NCBI RefSeq assembly: GCF_020387415.1
Contig: NZ_JAGWCB010000010.1
Coordinates: 558,001 to 622,000, forward strand
Length of the DNA: 64,000 nt
From: Ideonella benzenivorans
Lineage (GTDB): Bacteria; Pseudomonadota; Gammaproteobacteria; Burkholderiales; Burkholderiaceae_C
Direction: 5' to 3'
The notes beneath the pieces were generated by a model. It saw only the letters and a list, made by a program, of their open reading frames with translations. It was not told the origin of the DNA and did not search any database. The position numbers were made by a program, and so were the translations under genes. Below are positions 44,048 to 53,481 of this stretch, one piece after another; position 1 is the stretch's first letter; every line of letters begins with the position of its first letter.

Positions 44048-44983
44048 ATGCAAGCCGTTCCCGTCGTCTGGGCCGTGCTGGCCCTGCTGGCCGCCACCAC
44101 CGCCTGGGGCAGCATGTTCCTGGTCGCCAAGCCGATGGTTGCCCAGCTGGACCCGGTCTGGTTCACCACCGTGCGCTATGCGCTGGCCACCCTGCCCCTG
44201 TTGGCCCTGGTGCAGGTCTGGGGCCGCGCGCCCTGGACCCAGCTGCGCCGCCACCACCGGTCCCTGACCTGGTTGGGGCTGCTCGGCTATGGCGCCTTCA
44301 GCACGCTGTGCTTCTACGGCCTGCGGCTGACGCTGCCCTCGCACGCCTCTGTCCTGATGGCCACCATGCCCTTCTCCACCCTGGGCCTGCGCTGGTGGCT
44401 GGATGGGCAGCGCCCCAGCGCCCGGGCCCTGTGGGGCGCCGCGCTGGCCCTGGCCGGGGTGGCCACGGTGGCCGGCCTGCTGGGCCCCGCCGCCCGGGCC
44501 GCCGGGCCCGATGCCCTGTGGGGCGACGCCCTCATCTTCGCCGCCACCCTGGGCTGGGTGGTCTACACCCGCGGCGGCGCCCGGCTGAGCCACCTGAACG
44601 CGCTGGAATACACCGCACTGACGGCCACGGCCTCACTGCCCTGGCTGCTCGGCGCGGCCCTGCTGCTGACCGCGCTGGGCCTGTGCCGCGCCCCGGCCCC
44701 GATCACGCTGCAAGCCTGGGCGCCCTCGCTGGTCTACGTCGCCCTGGTGCCGACGGTGCTGGCAGCGCTGGCCTTCAACCTTGGCGTGCGCCGGCTGGGA
44801 CCGGCGGTGGGCACCTTGTTCCTGAACGTGGTGCCGGTCTCGGTGATGGCGATGCGGGCCCTGCTGGGCCAGCCGCCCGGGGCCAGCGAGCTGCTGGGCA
44901 CCGCGCTGGTGGCCATGGCGCTGACGCTGCATGCCCTGCCCGGGGCCAGCGCGCCCGCCCCGCGCGCCGCCCCCTGCCGCTGA
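44048..44983 (+). CDS. EamA/DMT-family transporter
   Basis: This is a 311-residue inner-membrane protein with about ten helices in two EamA repeats. AATTAWGSMFLVAKPMV is the typical first helix, and GYGAFSTLCFYGLRLTLPSHASVLM is the family's helix 3-4 region. It is divergent from the LysR gene. The next gene (high-molecular-weight FabG) starts 50 bases later on the same strand, but no functional tie is obvious. Substrate unknown. Confidence 0.85.
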   Translation: MQAVPVVWAVLALLAATTAWGSMFLVAKPMVAQLDPVWFTTVRYALATLPLLALVQVWGRAPWTQLRRHHRSLTWLGLLGYGAFSTLCFYGLRLTLPSHASVLMATMPFSTLGLRWWLDGQRPSARALWGAALALAGVATVAGLLGPAARAAGPDALWGDALIFAATLGWVVYTRGGARLSHLNALEYTALTATASLPWLLGAALLLTALGLCRAPAPITLQAWAPSLVYVALVPTVLAALAFNLGVRRLGPAVGTLFLNVVPVSVMAMRALLGQPPGASELLGTALVAMALTLHALPGASAPAPRAAPCR

Positions 44984-45032
44984 CGCCGGGCCCACAATGG
45001 GCGGTCGCCATTGCCCTTCCTCTGCCCCCCTC

Positions 45033-46370
45033 ATGACCGTCCCCACCGACCAACTGGTTGAACTGGCCGCAGGCCGCTGGACCGGCCCGCTGATCCGCCG
45101 CCTGGGCCTGCCCGCACCGCGCCGGCTCTGCCGCGAGGCGGGCCCCCGGCGGACCGACGAACTGCAGGGCCGCCGCGCCAGCCTGGCTGGCACGGCGCAA
45201 GGCGCGGCGCTGGCGGTGGTCCAGCGCAGCCTGCTGGCGCACGGCGCCGCATTGGACACGGGCGACGGGCCGCTGGACATCGCCGTCTTCGACGCCACCG
45301 GCTGCCACACAGTGGCGGCCCTGCAGGCGCTCAGGGACTTCTTCGGCCCGCGCCTGCCCCGGCTGGCGCCCTGCGCCCACCTGCTGGTGCTGGCCACCGC
45401 CCCGGACACACTGGACAGCGCCGAGGCCGCCGCCGCCGCGCAGGCCTGCGAGGGCTTTGTGCGCAGCCTGGCCAAGGAAGTGGGTCGGCGCGGCGCCACC
45501 GCCAACCTGCTGTGGCTCACGCCCGGCAGCCCCGACCGGCTGGACGGGCCGGTGGGCTTTTTCTGCAGCCACCGCAGCGCCTACGTGTCGGGCCGGGCCC
45601 TGCGGCTGACGGCCACGGTCGCCGCCCCGCCGGCCACCCCCACCGCCCCCCGCGTCGCCGTGGTGACCGGGGCCGCGCGCGGCCTGGGCGCGGCCACCGC
45701 CGAACGCCTGGCCGAAGACGGCACCCAGCTGCTGTGCGTGGACGTGCCGGCCGCGCAAACGGCGCTGGCGGCGCTGGCCCAACGCCTGGGCGGCACCGCC
45801 CTGGCGCTGGACATCACTGCGCCGGATGCGCCACAGCAACTGACGGCGGCCCTGCGCCCCTGGGGCGGCGTGGACCTGCTGGTGCACAACGCCGGCATCA
45901 CGCGAGACCGCACGCTGGCCCGCATGAGCGCCGCCGAATGGGACGCCGTGATGGCAGTCAACCTGCAGGCCGTGCTGCGGCTGGATGCGGCCCTGGACAG
46001 CGCCGGCCTGCTGCGCGCGGGCGGGCGCGAGGTCTGCCTGTCCTCCATCAGCGGCATCGCCGGCAATGCCGGGCAGACCAATTACGCGGCCAGCAAGGCG
46101 GCGCTGATCGGCTATGTGGCCCGCCGCGCGACGGCGCTGGCCGGGCGGGGCATCACGGTCAATGCGGTGGCGCCCGGCTTCATCGAGACGGAGATGACCC
46201 GCCGCATCCCCTGGCTGATCCGCGAAGCCGGGCGGCGCATGAACGCGCTGGCCCAGGGCGGCCAGCCGCGCGACGTGGCCGAGGCAGTGGCCTTCCTGGC
46301 CCGCCCCGAGGCCCTGGGGCTGACAGGCCAGGTGCTGCGCGTCTGCGGCCAGTCGCTGCTGGGCGGCTGA
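45033..46370 (+). CDS. High-molecular-weight FabG-type 3-oxoacyl reductase
   Basis: This is a 445-residue protein with a complete C-terminal SDR domain and an N-terminal extension of about 200 residues. The SDR part has VVTGAARGLGAATAERL, NAGITRDRTLARM and the active site SSISGIAGNAGQTNYAASK with Ser, Tyr and Lys. The extension looks like a degenerate Rossmann/flavodoxin domain without a cofactor motif, as in M. tuberculosis FabG4 and other HMW FabG proteins that reduce 3-oxoacyl thioesters. The usual MaoC or thiolase neighbours are absent. Confidence 0.85.
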   Translation: MTVPTDQLVELAAGRWTGPLIRRLGLPAPRRLCREAGPRRTDELQGRRASLAGTAQGAALAVVQRSLLAHGAALDTGDGPLDIAVFDATGCHTVAALQALRDFFGPRLPRLAPCAHLLVLATAPDTLDSAEAAAAAQACEGFVRSLAKEVGRRGATANLLWLTPGSPDRLDGPVGFFCSHRSAYVSGRALRLTATVAAPPATPTAPRVAVVTGAARGLGAATAERLAEDGTQLLCVDVPAAQTALAALAQRLGGTALALDITAPDAPQQLTAALRPWGGVDLLVHNAGITRDRTLARMSAAEWDAVMAVNLQAVLRLDAALDSAGLLRAGGREVCLSSISGIAGNAGQTNYAASKAALIGYVARRATALAGRGITVNAVAPGFIETEMTRRIPWLIREAGRRMNALAQGGQPRDVAEAVAFLARPEALGLTGQVLRVCGQSLLGG

Positions 46371-46395
46371 GCGCGGCCCGGACCCTTCCGGCCGC

Positions 46396-47289
46396 TCAGG
46401 GCTTCAGGTGCACGCCCTGCAGCGAGGGCGCCTGCAGGCGCGGCGCCGGGCTGCCCGGCCGCACCGTGCCGAAGCGTGCGCTGCCCTGCTCCCAGGCCTG
46501 CAAGGCCGTCTGCAGCGCGTCCTGGCTGCGGCCCACGAAGTTCCACCACAGCAGGATGGGTGCATCGGCCCAGGGCTGGCCGCCCAGCCACAGCAGCCGC
46601 AGCGGCCCCTCGCTGCGCAAGGCCACGCTGTCGGCGCCCGGCGGCAGGTACAGCAGCTCGTCCGCGTCCAGGCGCTCGCCGGCCACCCAGGCCTCGCCTT
46701 CCAGCACCATCGCGGCATGTTCAAAGGCCGGGTCCAGCGGCAGCGTCACCGTCCCGGCGGCCTCGGTCTTCAGCTCCAGCCCCACCAGCGGGGTGAACAC
46801 CTGCACCGGCGAGGTCGCGCCCAGCGCGCTGCCGGCCAGCACCGTCACCTGCCAACCCTCCAGCGAGCGCACCGGCAGCACCGGGTGGTTCTGGAAGGCC
46901 GGCGGCCGGTCGCGCTCGGCGTCGGGCAGCGCGATCCAGAGCTGGGCCGCGTGCATGCGGGCGCCATCGGCGGCCGAGTCCTCGGTGTGGGCGATGCCGT
47001 GGCCGGCCGTCATCAGGTTGACCTGCCCTGGCCGGATCACCTGCTCGTGGCCCAGCGAATCACGGTGCATCACCTCGCCCTCGATCATCCAGGTGAAGGT
47101 CTGCAGGCCGATGTGCGGGTGCGCCCCGACGTGCATGCCGTCGCCCGGCGCGAACTGCGTCGGTCCCAGGTGATCGAGGAAGCACCAGGCGCCCACCATG
47201 CGGCGCTCGCGGTGCGGCAGGGCCCGCAGGATGGGCGTGTCCACGCCCAGGAGGGTCTTGCGGGCGGGCAGGCGCTGGAGGGTGGACAT
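46396..47289 (-). CDS. Pirin family protein
   Basis: This is a 297-residue bicupin. The N-terminal cupin holds the metal-site His residues in VGAHPHIGLQTFTWM and HRDSLGH with the glutamate/His further on (TAGHGIAHTE), the pirin signature; the C-terminal cupin is degenerate. Pirins are iron proteins acting as quercetinases, regulators or stress proteins. ATG at 47289 was chosen over an upstream TTG at 47310. It follows the D-amino-acid dehydrogenase-like gene by 13 bases in the same direction, so they probably form an operon. Confidence 0.88.
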   Translation of the reverse strand: MSTLQRLPARKTLLGVDTPILRALPHRERRMVGAWCFLDHLGPTQFAPGDGMHVGAHPHIGLQTFTWMIEGEVMHRDSLGHEQVIRPGQVNLMTAGHGIAHTEDSAADGARMHAAQLWIALPDAERDRPPAFQNHPVLPVRSLEGWQVTVLAGSALGATSPVQVFTPLVGLELKTEAAGTVTLPLDPAFEHAAMVLEGEAWVAGERLDADELLYLPPGADSVALRSEGPLRLLWLGGQPWADAPILLWWNFVGRSQDALQTALQAWEQGSARFGTVRPGSPAPRLQAPSLQGVHLKP

Positions 47290-47302
47290 CGCGGGAACTC
47301 CT

Positions 47303-48565
47303 TCAGGCAAATCGCCCGGGGGTGTAGGGGCCGGCGTCCAGTGTAGGGGCCTGGCCCATCACGCACTGCGCGGCCAGCTCGGCCGCGCCGGCGGCCACCG
47401 TCCAGCCGGTGTGGCCGTGGCCGGTGTTCAGGAACAGGCCCGGCACCGCGGTGGCGCCGATCAGCGGCACACCATCGGGCGAGACCGGCCGCAGGCCGCA
47501 CCAGCCCTGCTCTTCGCGCGGCGTCAGGGCCTCGGCATAGGCCGGGTAGAGCCGGCGCAGCAGCCGCCACAGGTTGGCCACCCGCTCGGGCGACAGGCTG
47601 CGGTCGAAGCCGGCGAACTCGGCCGTGCCGGCCACCCGCACCGCCTGCTCGCCCACCGGCACCACGGCCATGTGCAGGTCGGTGTCGATCACCGGCACCC
47701 GCGGCGCCAGCCCGTCCACCCGGGGCAGCGTGAGCGAATAGCCCTTGACCGGCTTGATCGGCAGCGACAGACCCACGCTGGCAGCCAGCCGCGGGCTCCA
47801 GGACGCGGCGCACAGCAGCACCGCATCGCCCTCGACCATGCCCTGCGAGGTGGCCACCCCACGCACCACGCCGCCGGCCTGCACCAGCTGATGCACCTCC
47901 GCGCCAAAGCGGAACACCACCCCCCGCGCCTGCAGCCAGGCCTGCAGCGCGCGGCAGAAGCCCTGCGGGTCGCCGCCCATGTCGCGCGGATGGAAGACCC
48001 CACCGACGATCTGATCGCCGATCGGCCGCAGCGCCGGCTCGATCTCCAGCACCTCGTCGCGGCTCAGGGCGGTGTAGTCCACGCCATGCGGCGCCAGCCA
48101 GGCCCGCCAGGCCTTCAGCGCGGCCAGGCCGGCCGCATCGCGGCAGATGGCCAGCGAGCCGCGCTCGTAGTGGTCAAAGCGCATCTCGGGCACCTGGGCC
48201 AGGGCCTGGGTCAGCGTCAGGCTGCGCAGCGCCAGCCGGGTGTTGGCCAGCGTGTTGGCGCGAAAGCGCGCCTCGTTCGATTCGCGCAGAAAGCGCCAGC
48301 CCCAGCCCAGCAGGTGGGGCAGCTGCCGCAGGTGCAGGCGCATCGGCGAATCCGGCTGGCCCAGGCCGTGCCAGAGCTCGCGCAGCACGCCGGGGCGGTT
48401 CCAAGGTTCGACCAGGCTGGGGTGCAACAACGAACCGTTGGCGAACGAGGTCTCCAGGCCCGGCCCGGCGTGGCGCTCCAGCACCTCTACCTCGGCGCCC
48501 CGCTGCTGCAGTTCATGGGCCGCGCACAGGCCGGCCAGACCGGCCCCGATCACCACCACTCTCAC
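47303..48565 (-). CDS. D-amino-acid dehydrogenase-like FAD oxidoreductase
   Basis: This is a 420-residue DAO-family flavoenzyme. The N-terminal dinucleotide motif VVVIGAGLAGLCAAHEL (about 3-19) binds FAD, and the C-terminal GLRPVSPDGVPLIGAT with GHGHTGWTVAAG completes the FAD site, as in DadA-type D-amino-acid dehydrogenases. It would oxidise a D-amino acid to a 2-oxo acid, passing electrons to the quinone pool. The start is GTG at 48563-48565 with a GGGAGA binding site. It is divergent from the aminotransferase gene by about 100 bp. Confidence 0.88.
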   Translation of the reverse strand: MRVVVIGAGLAGLCAAHELQQRGAEVEVLERHAGPGLETSFANGSLLHPSLVEPWNRPGVLRELWHGLGQPDSPMRLHLRQLPHLLGWGWRFLRESNEARFRANTLANTRLALRSLTLTQALAQVPEMRFDHYERGSLAICRDAAGLAALKAWRAWLAPHGVDYTALSRDEVLEIEPALRPIGDQIVGGVFHPRDMGGDPQGFCRALQAWLQARGVVFRFGAEVHQLVQAGGVVRGVATSQGMVEGDAVLLCAASWSPRLAASVGLSLPIKPVKGYSLTLPRVDGLAPRVPVIDTDLHMAVVPVGEQAVRVAGTAEFAGFDRSLSPERVANLWRLLRRLYPAYAEALTPREEQGWCGLRPVSPDGVPLIGATAVPGLFLNTGHGHTGWTVAAGAAELAAQCVMGQAPTLDAGPYTPGRFA

Positions 48566-48665
48566 GATCTCTCTCCCAACGAAGTTCTGGCCCGCATTGG
48601 ACACCCGCCGCGCGCGACTGCCGACTGCTGCAAGAATGGGCCGTTCCCATTCCCCATCCCGCGCC

Positions 48666-49862
48666 ATGTCCCTCGCCTCCCGCTTCCCGGTCCAAGCCCG
48701 GCCCGCCGTCCACCAACTGTCCGGCTCCCTGATCCGCGAGGTGGCCAACAGCGCGATGGGCCGCGCCGACGTGCTGCCTTTCTGGTTCGGTGAATCGGAC
48801 CAGCCCACGGCCGACTACATCCGCGCCGCGGCCACCCGTTCGCTGGCGGCGGGGGAGACCTTCTACAGCCAGAACCTAGGCCGGCCCTACCTGCGCGAGG
48901 CCATCGCCGCCTACCTGAGCCGACTGCACGGCCAGCCCCTGGACCCGGCCCGGGTCGGCGTCACCGCCTCGGGCGATGAAGGCCTGATGGTGGCGATGCA
49001 GCTGCTGCTCTCGCCCGGCGACCGGGTGGTCGCCATCACCCCGCTGTGGCCCAACATCTGCGAGATGCCGCGCGTGCTGGGCGCCGAGGTGACCCGGGTG
49101 CCGCTGAGCGTGGCCCAGGGCCGCTGGACGCTGGACCTGGACCGGCTGCTGGCCGCCCTGACGCCCCAGACCCGGCTGCTGATCATCAACTCGCCCAACA
49201 ACCCCACCGGCTGGACGATCGACGAGGCCGCCATCCCGCTCATCCTGGCGCACTGCCGCCGGCACGGCATCTGGGTGCTGAGCGACGACGTGTACGAGCG
49301 CCTGGTCTACGACCCGGCCCAGGCCTCGGCGCCCTCCTTCCTGCGCCACGCCGCGCCGGATGACCGCTTCATCTCGGTCAACAGCTTCTCCAAGGCCTGG
49401 CGCATGACCGGCTGGCGCGCCGGCTGGATGGTGGTGCCCGAAGCCTTGGCCGACGACCTGGCCAAGCTGATCGAGTTCAACTTCTCCTGTGTGTTCGAGC
49501 CCATCCAGCGCGCCGGGGTGGCGGCGCTGGAACAGGGCGAGGCCGACGTGGCCCGGCTGCGGGCCGAACTGCGGGCCTCGCGCCAGCTGCTGGCTGGGGC
49601 GCTGCAGGCCTTGCCGGGCGTGGAGGTGCCCGAGGCCGGTGGCGCGATGTACGTGTTCTTCCGCCTGGCCGGCTGCGACGATTCGCTGGACCTGGCCAAG
49701 CGGCTGGTCGGCGAGGTGGGCCTGGGCCTGGCCCCGGGGGCGGCCTTCGGCCCCGAGGGCGATGGCTGGCTGCGCTGGTGCCATGCGGTGAGCGACCTGC
49801 AGACGCTGCGCACCGGCGTGGACCGGCTGACCCGCTTCGTGGCCCGCCACCGGCCAGGCTGA
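48666..49862 (+). CDS. PLP-dependent class I/II aminotransferase
   Basis: This is a 398-residue fold-type I aminotransferase. The region INSPNNPTGWTIDEAA, the PLP-phosphate contact and the Schiff-base lysine in NSFSKAWRMTGWRAGW mark it as class I/II, and C-terminal Arg (GDGWLRWCHA) fits substrate carboxylate binding. It is probably cytoplasmic. It faces the D-amino-acid oxidase gene divergently, so the two may cooperate in amino-acid interconversion. Substrate unknown. Confidence 0.9.
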   Translation: MSLASRFPVQARPAVHQLSGSLIREVANSAMGRADVLPFWFGESDQPTADYIRAAATRSLAAGETFYSQNLGRPYLREAIAAYLSRLHGQPLDPARVGVTASGDEGLMVAMQLLLSPGDRVVAITPLWPNICEMPRVLGAEVTRVPLSVAQGRWTLDLDRLLAALTPQTRLLIINSPNNPTGWTIDEAAIPLILAHCRRHGIWVLSDDVYERLVYDPAQASAPSFLRHAAPDDRFISVNSFSKAWRMTGWRAGWMVVPEALADDLAKLIEFNFSCVFEPIQRAGVAALEQGEADVARLRAELRASRQLLAGALQALPGVEVPEAGGAMYVFFRLAGCDDSLDLAKRLVGEVGLGLAPGAAFGPEGDGWLRWCHAVSDLQTLRTGVDRLTRFVARHRPG

Positions 49863-49882
49863 CCCGCGCGCGGCGGCGGCGT

Positions 49883-50272
49883 TCAGCGCCAGCCGGCGCC
49901 AGTGGCCTTGCTCAGGTGCACGTAGTCGTGCAGGTCGCTGAGCATGAAGTGCCGGTTCTGCACCTCGCCCATGTGCGCCAGCGTGGCGGCATCGCCCGCC
50001 AGCCACTGGCGCGCCGTGGCGCGAAACTCCGGCGGCATGGCCTGGTTGAAGGCCGAGGGCTGGACCAGCAGGTGGCAGACCTGCTCGAACAGCAGCCGGT
50101 AGCGCTCATCCTCGGCCGCCTGGTAGACATCGCCGAAATCCCGCCAGCGGGGCTGCCCGGCCGCCGCGTCCCAGCGGTCGAACAGGCACAGGTAGGCCTC
50201 GGCATCCGGTCCGTCGCCCAGCCGGGCCTGGGTTTTCTTGGCCACCAGACGGGGGGTTCCGATCTGCTGCAT
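49883..50272 (-). CDS. Hypothetical protein, 129 residues
   Basis: This is a 129-residue protein of unknown function. It is helical and His/Trp-containing, with AYLCLFDRWDAAAGQPRW and a C-terminal NRHFMLSDLHDYVHLSKATG. No signal or membrane segment is seen. The start at 50272 was preferred because it begins at an ATG followed by the conserved-looking GTPRLV. It is downstream of the aminotransferase in the opposite direction. Confidence 0.7.
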   Translation of the reverse strand: MQQIGTPRLVAKKTQARLGDGPDAEAYLCLFDRWDAAAGQPRWRDFGDVYQAAEDERYRLLFEQVCHLLVQPSAFNQAMPPEFRATARQWLAGDAATLAHMGEVQNRHFMLSDLHDYVHLSKATGAGWR

Positions 50273-50496
50273 GGGGCGGGCTCCTGCGCGAAATGCGCTG
50301 CCTGAGACAAAGACAAAGGCGCGGCCGGAATGTCGGCAATGCGACACCCCTGCGGTGTTCCGCCTGTCCACCGCAAGAAGCGTGCAGGCTCATCTGATGA
50401 CCCACTGAACCTGTGCGATTCGCTCGGGCAAGCGCCCCCGCCCCCGCAGCGCCGACGCACCCCGCCTAGGATGCCGGCGTCACCACAGGAGGGGCC

Positions 50497-50940
50497 ATGC
50501 CCACCGACGCCACCGCGCCCGCGCCCTACCGGGCCATCCTCTGCCACTTCGACAGCTACAGCGCCGCGCTGAACTTTGCCTGCTGGCCCGAGCGCTGCCT
50601 GCTCTGGCCCGCGCCGCTGCCCGAAGGGGCCACGCCGGGCCCGGTCAGCCTGCCCAATGACGGCACGGCCGCGCACCAGGCGGTGCTGCAGTTGCTGGGC
50701 GTACCCGAAGGCGAGCTGGTGTGGATGCCCGAGTACGACCAGGGCGTCCAGACGCCGGAGGGCGAGATCCGCGTGCACCTGCTGCGCTTCACCACCTTCG
50801 ACGCCCCCACCCCGGCGCTGGAGGCCGTCGGCGGCGTGTTCAAGCCCATCTCGGCCCTGCGCGGCTATCCCCCGCTGGAGCTGGCCCTGGTGCGCGAGGT
50901 GTTCAACCTGATCGTTGGCGGCGCCGGCCACCGCGCCTGA
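50497..50940 (+). CDS. Hypothetical protein, 147 residues
   Basis: This is a 147-residue soluble protein of unknown function. The sequence has a conserved-looking front (YRAILCHFDSYSAALNFACW) and a hydrophobic core without motifs. It is preceded by an AGGAGG-type ribosome binding site (50486-50492). It stands apart from its neighbours and no function can be suggested. Confidence 0.65.
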   Translation: MPTDATAPAPYRAILCHFDSYSAALNFACWPERCLLWPAPLPEGATPGPVSLPNDGTAAHQAVLQLLGVPEGELVWMPEYDQGVQTPEGEIRVHLLRFTTFDAPTPALEAVGGVFKPISALRGYPPLELALVREVFNLIVGGAGHRA

Positions 50941-50985
50941 GCTGAAGGGCGTCTCCGCCCCCTGCGACCACCGCCCCGCGGGGGC

Positions 50986-51624
50986 TCACGCCCGGTAGCC
51001 CTCCTCGGCCAGCACCTGCCGCACGGCCGGCATGCGGCGCATCCAGGCCAGGTGGGCCGCGCAGTGCGGCGGCAGCGGCAGGCCGGTGTGCTCGGCCCAG
51101 AAGAACACATAGAACAGCGCCGCGTCGGCCAGGTTCAGCCGGCGCTCCAGGCGCTCGGTCGCCAGCGCCGCCTCCAGCACCGCGAAACCCGCCTGCACGA
51201 TCTCACGGCCCCGGGCCTGGATGGCCTCGGTCCAGCGCACCGTGTCCGCCGCGTCCAGCCCGGGCGGCAGGTAGCTGTCCGGGGTGAAGACGCGGGTCCA
51301 GCCTTGGCCGTGCACCGTGCCCACGGCATAGTCCAGCCGCGCCAGCAGCTCGGCCGCGGCCGCAGGGTCCTCCGGCAACAGCTGGGCCTTGGGGCAACGC
51401 CGGGCCAGCCAGTAGGCGATGGCGCCGAACTCGGTCAGCACACGGCCATCGTCAAGCTGCAGCGCGGGGATGCTGCCCTTGGGGTTGAGCGCCAGGTAGG
51501 CGGGCTGGCGGTGGTCGCCCGCCGGCAGGTTCAACACCGTGACCTGAAAGGGCAGCTCCAGCGCTTCCAGCAGGATGTGGATGCCGGTGGAGCAGGAGCC
51601 CGGCGTCATGAAGAAGGTCAGCAT
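50986..51624 (-). CDS. Glutathione S-transferase family protein
   Basis: This is a 212-residue GST. The N-terminal thioredoxin-like domain has FMTPGSCSTGIHILLEAL, with the Ser-Cys typical of beta-class bacterial GSTs, the cis-Pro loop NPKGSIPALQLDDG and the GSH-contact TEFGAIAYWLARR. The helical C-terminal domain is full length. It is the third GST of the window and resembles the others only by fold. Divergent from the ClC gene over about 160 bp. Confidence 0.88.
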   Translation of the reverse strand: MLTFFMTPGSCSTGIHILLEALELPFQVTVLNLPAGDHRQPAYLALNPKGSIPALQLDDGRVLTEFGAIAYWLARRCPKAQLLPEDPAAAAELLARLDYAVGTVHGQGWTRVFTPDSYLPPGLDAADTVRWTEAIQARGREIVQAGFAVLEAALATERLERRLNLADAALFYVFFWAEHTGLPLPPHCAAHLAWMRRMPAVRQVLAEEGYRA

Positions 51625-51783
51625 GGGGTCGATGGTAGGCAGCGATCGGCCCGGCCGCCGGACCGGCCGGGAAGCCCGAGTGCCCCGCCGGCACAAGGCC
51701 ACGCCGGCCACGGCATCGGGCCGCCAGCCGGGGCCGCACGGCGCATACACTGCGGGCCTTCGCCGCCCCTCTCCCGGTCCTCC

Positions 51784-53481
51784 GTGCCATCCACCGACCA
51801 CCCCCTGCAGGGCACGCGCCAGCTGATCTGGCAGCACCCGGTCGTCTTCGCCGCGCTGATCGGCGTCCTGGGCGCACTGCTGACCATCGGCTTTCGCGAA
51901 GCCATCCACGGGGTCGAGACCCTGGCCTACGGCCGCAGCGACAGCCTGGTGAGCATCGCCCGCGGCCTGCAGGGCTGGCAGCGGGTGCTGCCACCGGTCA
52001 TCGGCGGCGTGGTGGCCGGGCTGCTGCTGCGCTGGACCCAGCGCTGGGTGCGCGAGGAGCACGGCGGCGACTACATGGAGGCCATCGCGCTGGGCAATGG
52101 CGAGCTGGACGTGCGCCGCTCGCTGCTCAAGGCGCTGTCCTCACTGGCGACGGTGGCCAGCGGCGGCGCCATCGGCCGCGAGGGCCCGATGGTGCAGCTG
52201 GCCGCGCTGGCCGGCTCGCTGTTCGGCCGCTGGTGGCAGCTGCCGGTGCCGCGGCGGCGGCTCTACGTGGCCTGCGGCGCGGCGGCCGGCGTTGCCACCG
52301 CCTACAACGCGCCCATCGCCGGTGCGCTGTTCATCGCCGAGATCGTGCTGAACTCACTGTCCCTGGCCAGCCTGGCGCCACTGATCGTCTCGGCCTTCAC
52401 CGCCAACCTGGTGGTGCGCCAGCTGGCCGGCTATGCGCCGACCTACCACATGCCCTTCAGCGCGCTCAACCACGATGTGGAGATCATGGCGCTGCTGCCG
52501 CTGGGCCTGCTGGCGGGCGCGGTCGCGCCGCTGTACCTGGCGGTGCTGGACCAGGCCCATGTGCAGTTCCGCCGCTGGCACGCGCCGCTGTGGCTCAAGC
52601 TGGGCACCGGCGGCCTGCTGGTGGGCCTGATCTCGCTGGTCAGCCCCGAGGTCTGGGGCAATGGCTACAGCGTGGTCAACGCCATCCTGCAGGACCATTG
52701 GTCCATGGCCGCGCTGCTGGCGGTGCTGTTCTGGAAGGTGCTGGCCGTCTCGGCCACGACCGGCTCGGGCGCGGTGGGCGGCATCTTCACGCCCACGCTG
52801 TTCGTGGGCGCGGTGCTGGGCGCGCTGTTCGGCGACCTGCTGCAGCAGCTGTGGCCCGGCCTAGTGCCGGTGCCCGTGGCGGTGGTCATCGGCATGGGGG
52901 CCTTCTTGGCGGCCTGCACCCACGCGCCGCTGATGTCCATCCTGATGCTGTTCGAGATGACCCAGAACTACAACCTGATGGTGCCGCTGATGGCCACCTG
53001 CGTGCTGGGTTACCTCGTCTCGCATGCGCTGCGGGTGCGCTCCATCTACGCCGTCACCCAGGAACAGATCAAGCCCGCGGCGGCGCTGACCATCGCTGCC
53101 GACCTGCTGCACACCGAGCCGCCCACCGTCACGCTGGGCCAGCCCATGCAGGTGGTGGAAGAGCGCTTCCGCCAGAGCCGCTGGCAGCATGTCTATGTGA
53201 CCGACGCGGCGGGCCGCTTCCTGGGCGCCATCCCGCTGCAGGATTTCCGGCTGCAGCTGATGCCCGACGGCACGGCCGCCGAGCAGTCTTGGCCGCCCCA
53301 GCTGCTGCGCGCCGACTACCCGCGCGTGCGGCTGGAGGCCCCGGCCTGGGAGGTGCTGGAGGTGTTCAGCCGCCACCCGGGCGAGCGCCTGCCGGTGCTG
53401 GACACGCAGGACCGGCTGATCGGCTACGTGGTCAAGTCGGACCTGGTGCTGCTGTGCCGGGACTACCTGGCCCAGCTCTGA
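51784..53481 (+). CDS. ClC-family chloride channel/transporter with CBS domains
   Basis: This is a 565-residue ClC protein. The membrane part (about 1-420) carries the anion-selectivity loops GSGAVGGIFTP and GREGPMVQ, including the gating-type Glu of the GREGP motif, and the Ser region SGGAIG. The C-terminal cytoplasmic part (about 425-565) holds two CBS domains. GTG at 51784 was chosen from the onset of similarity, as no nearer ATG is in frame. It ends by overlapping the 3' end of the convergent kinase-like gene by 50 bases. Confidence 0.9.
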   Translation: MPSTDHPLQGTRQLIWQHPVVFAALIGVLGALLTIGFREAIHGVETLAYGRSDSLVSIARGLQGWQRVLPPVIGGVVAGLLLRWTQRWVREEHGGDYMEAIALGNGELDVRRSLLKALSSLATVASGGAIGREGPMVQLAALAGSLFGRWWQLPVPRRRLYVACGAAAGVATAYNAPIAGALFIAEIVLNSLSLASLAPLIVSAFTANLVVRQLAGYAPTYHMPFSALNHDVEIMALLPLGLLAGAVAPLYLAVLDQAHVQFRRWHAPLWLKLGTGGLLVGLISLVSPEVWGNGYSVVNAILQDHWSMAALLAVLFWKVLAVSATTGSGAVGGIFTPTLFVGAVLGALFGDLLQQLWPGLVPVPVAVVIGMGAFLAACTHAPLMSILMLFEMTQNYNLMVPLMATCVLGYLVSHALRVRSIYAVTQEQIKPAAALTIAADLLHTEPPTVTLGQPMQVVEERFRQSRWQHVYVTDAAGRFLGAIPLQDFRLQLMPDGTAAEQSWPPQLLRADYPRVRLEAPAWEVLEVFSRHPGERLPVLDTQDRLIGYVVKSDLVLLCRDYLAQL

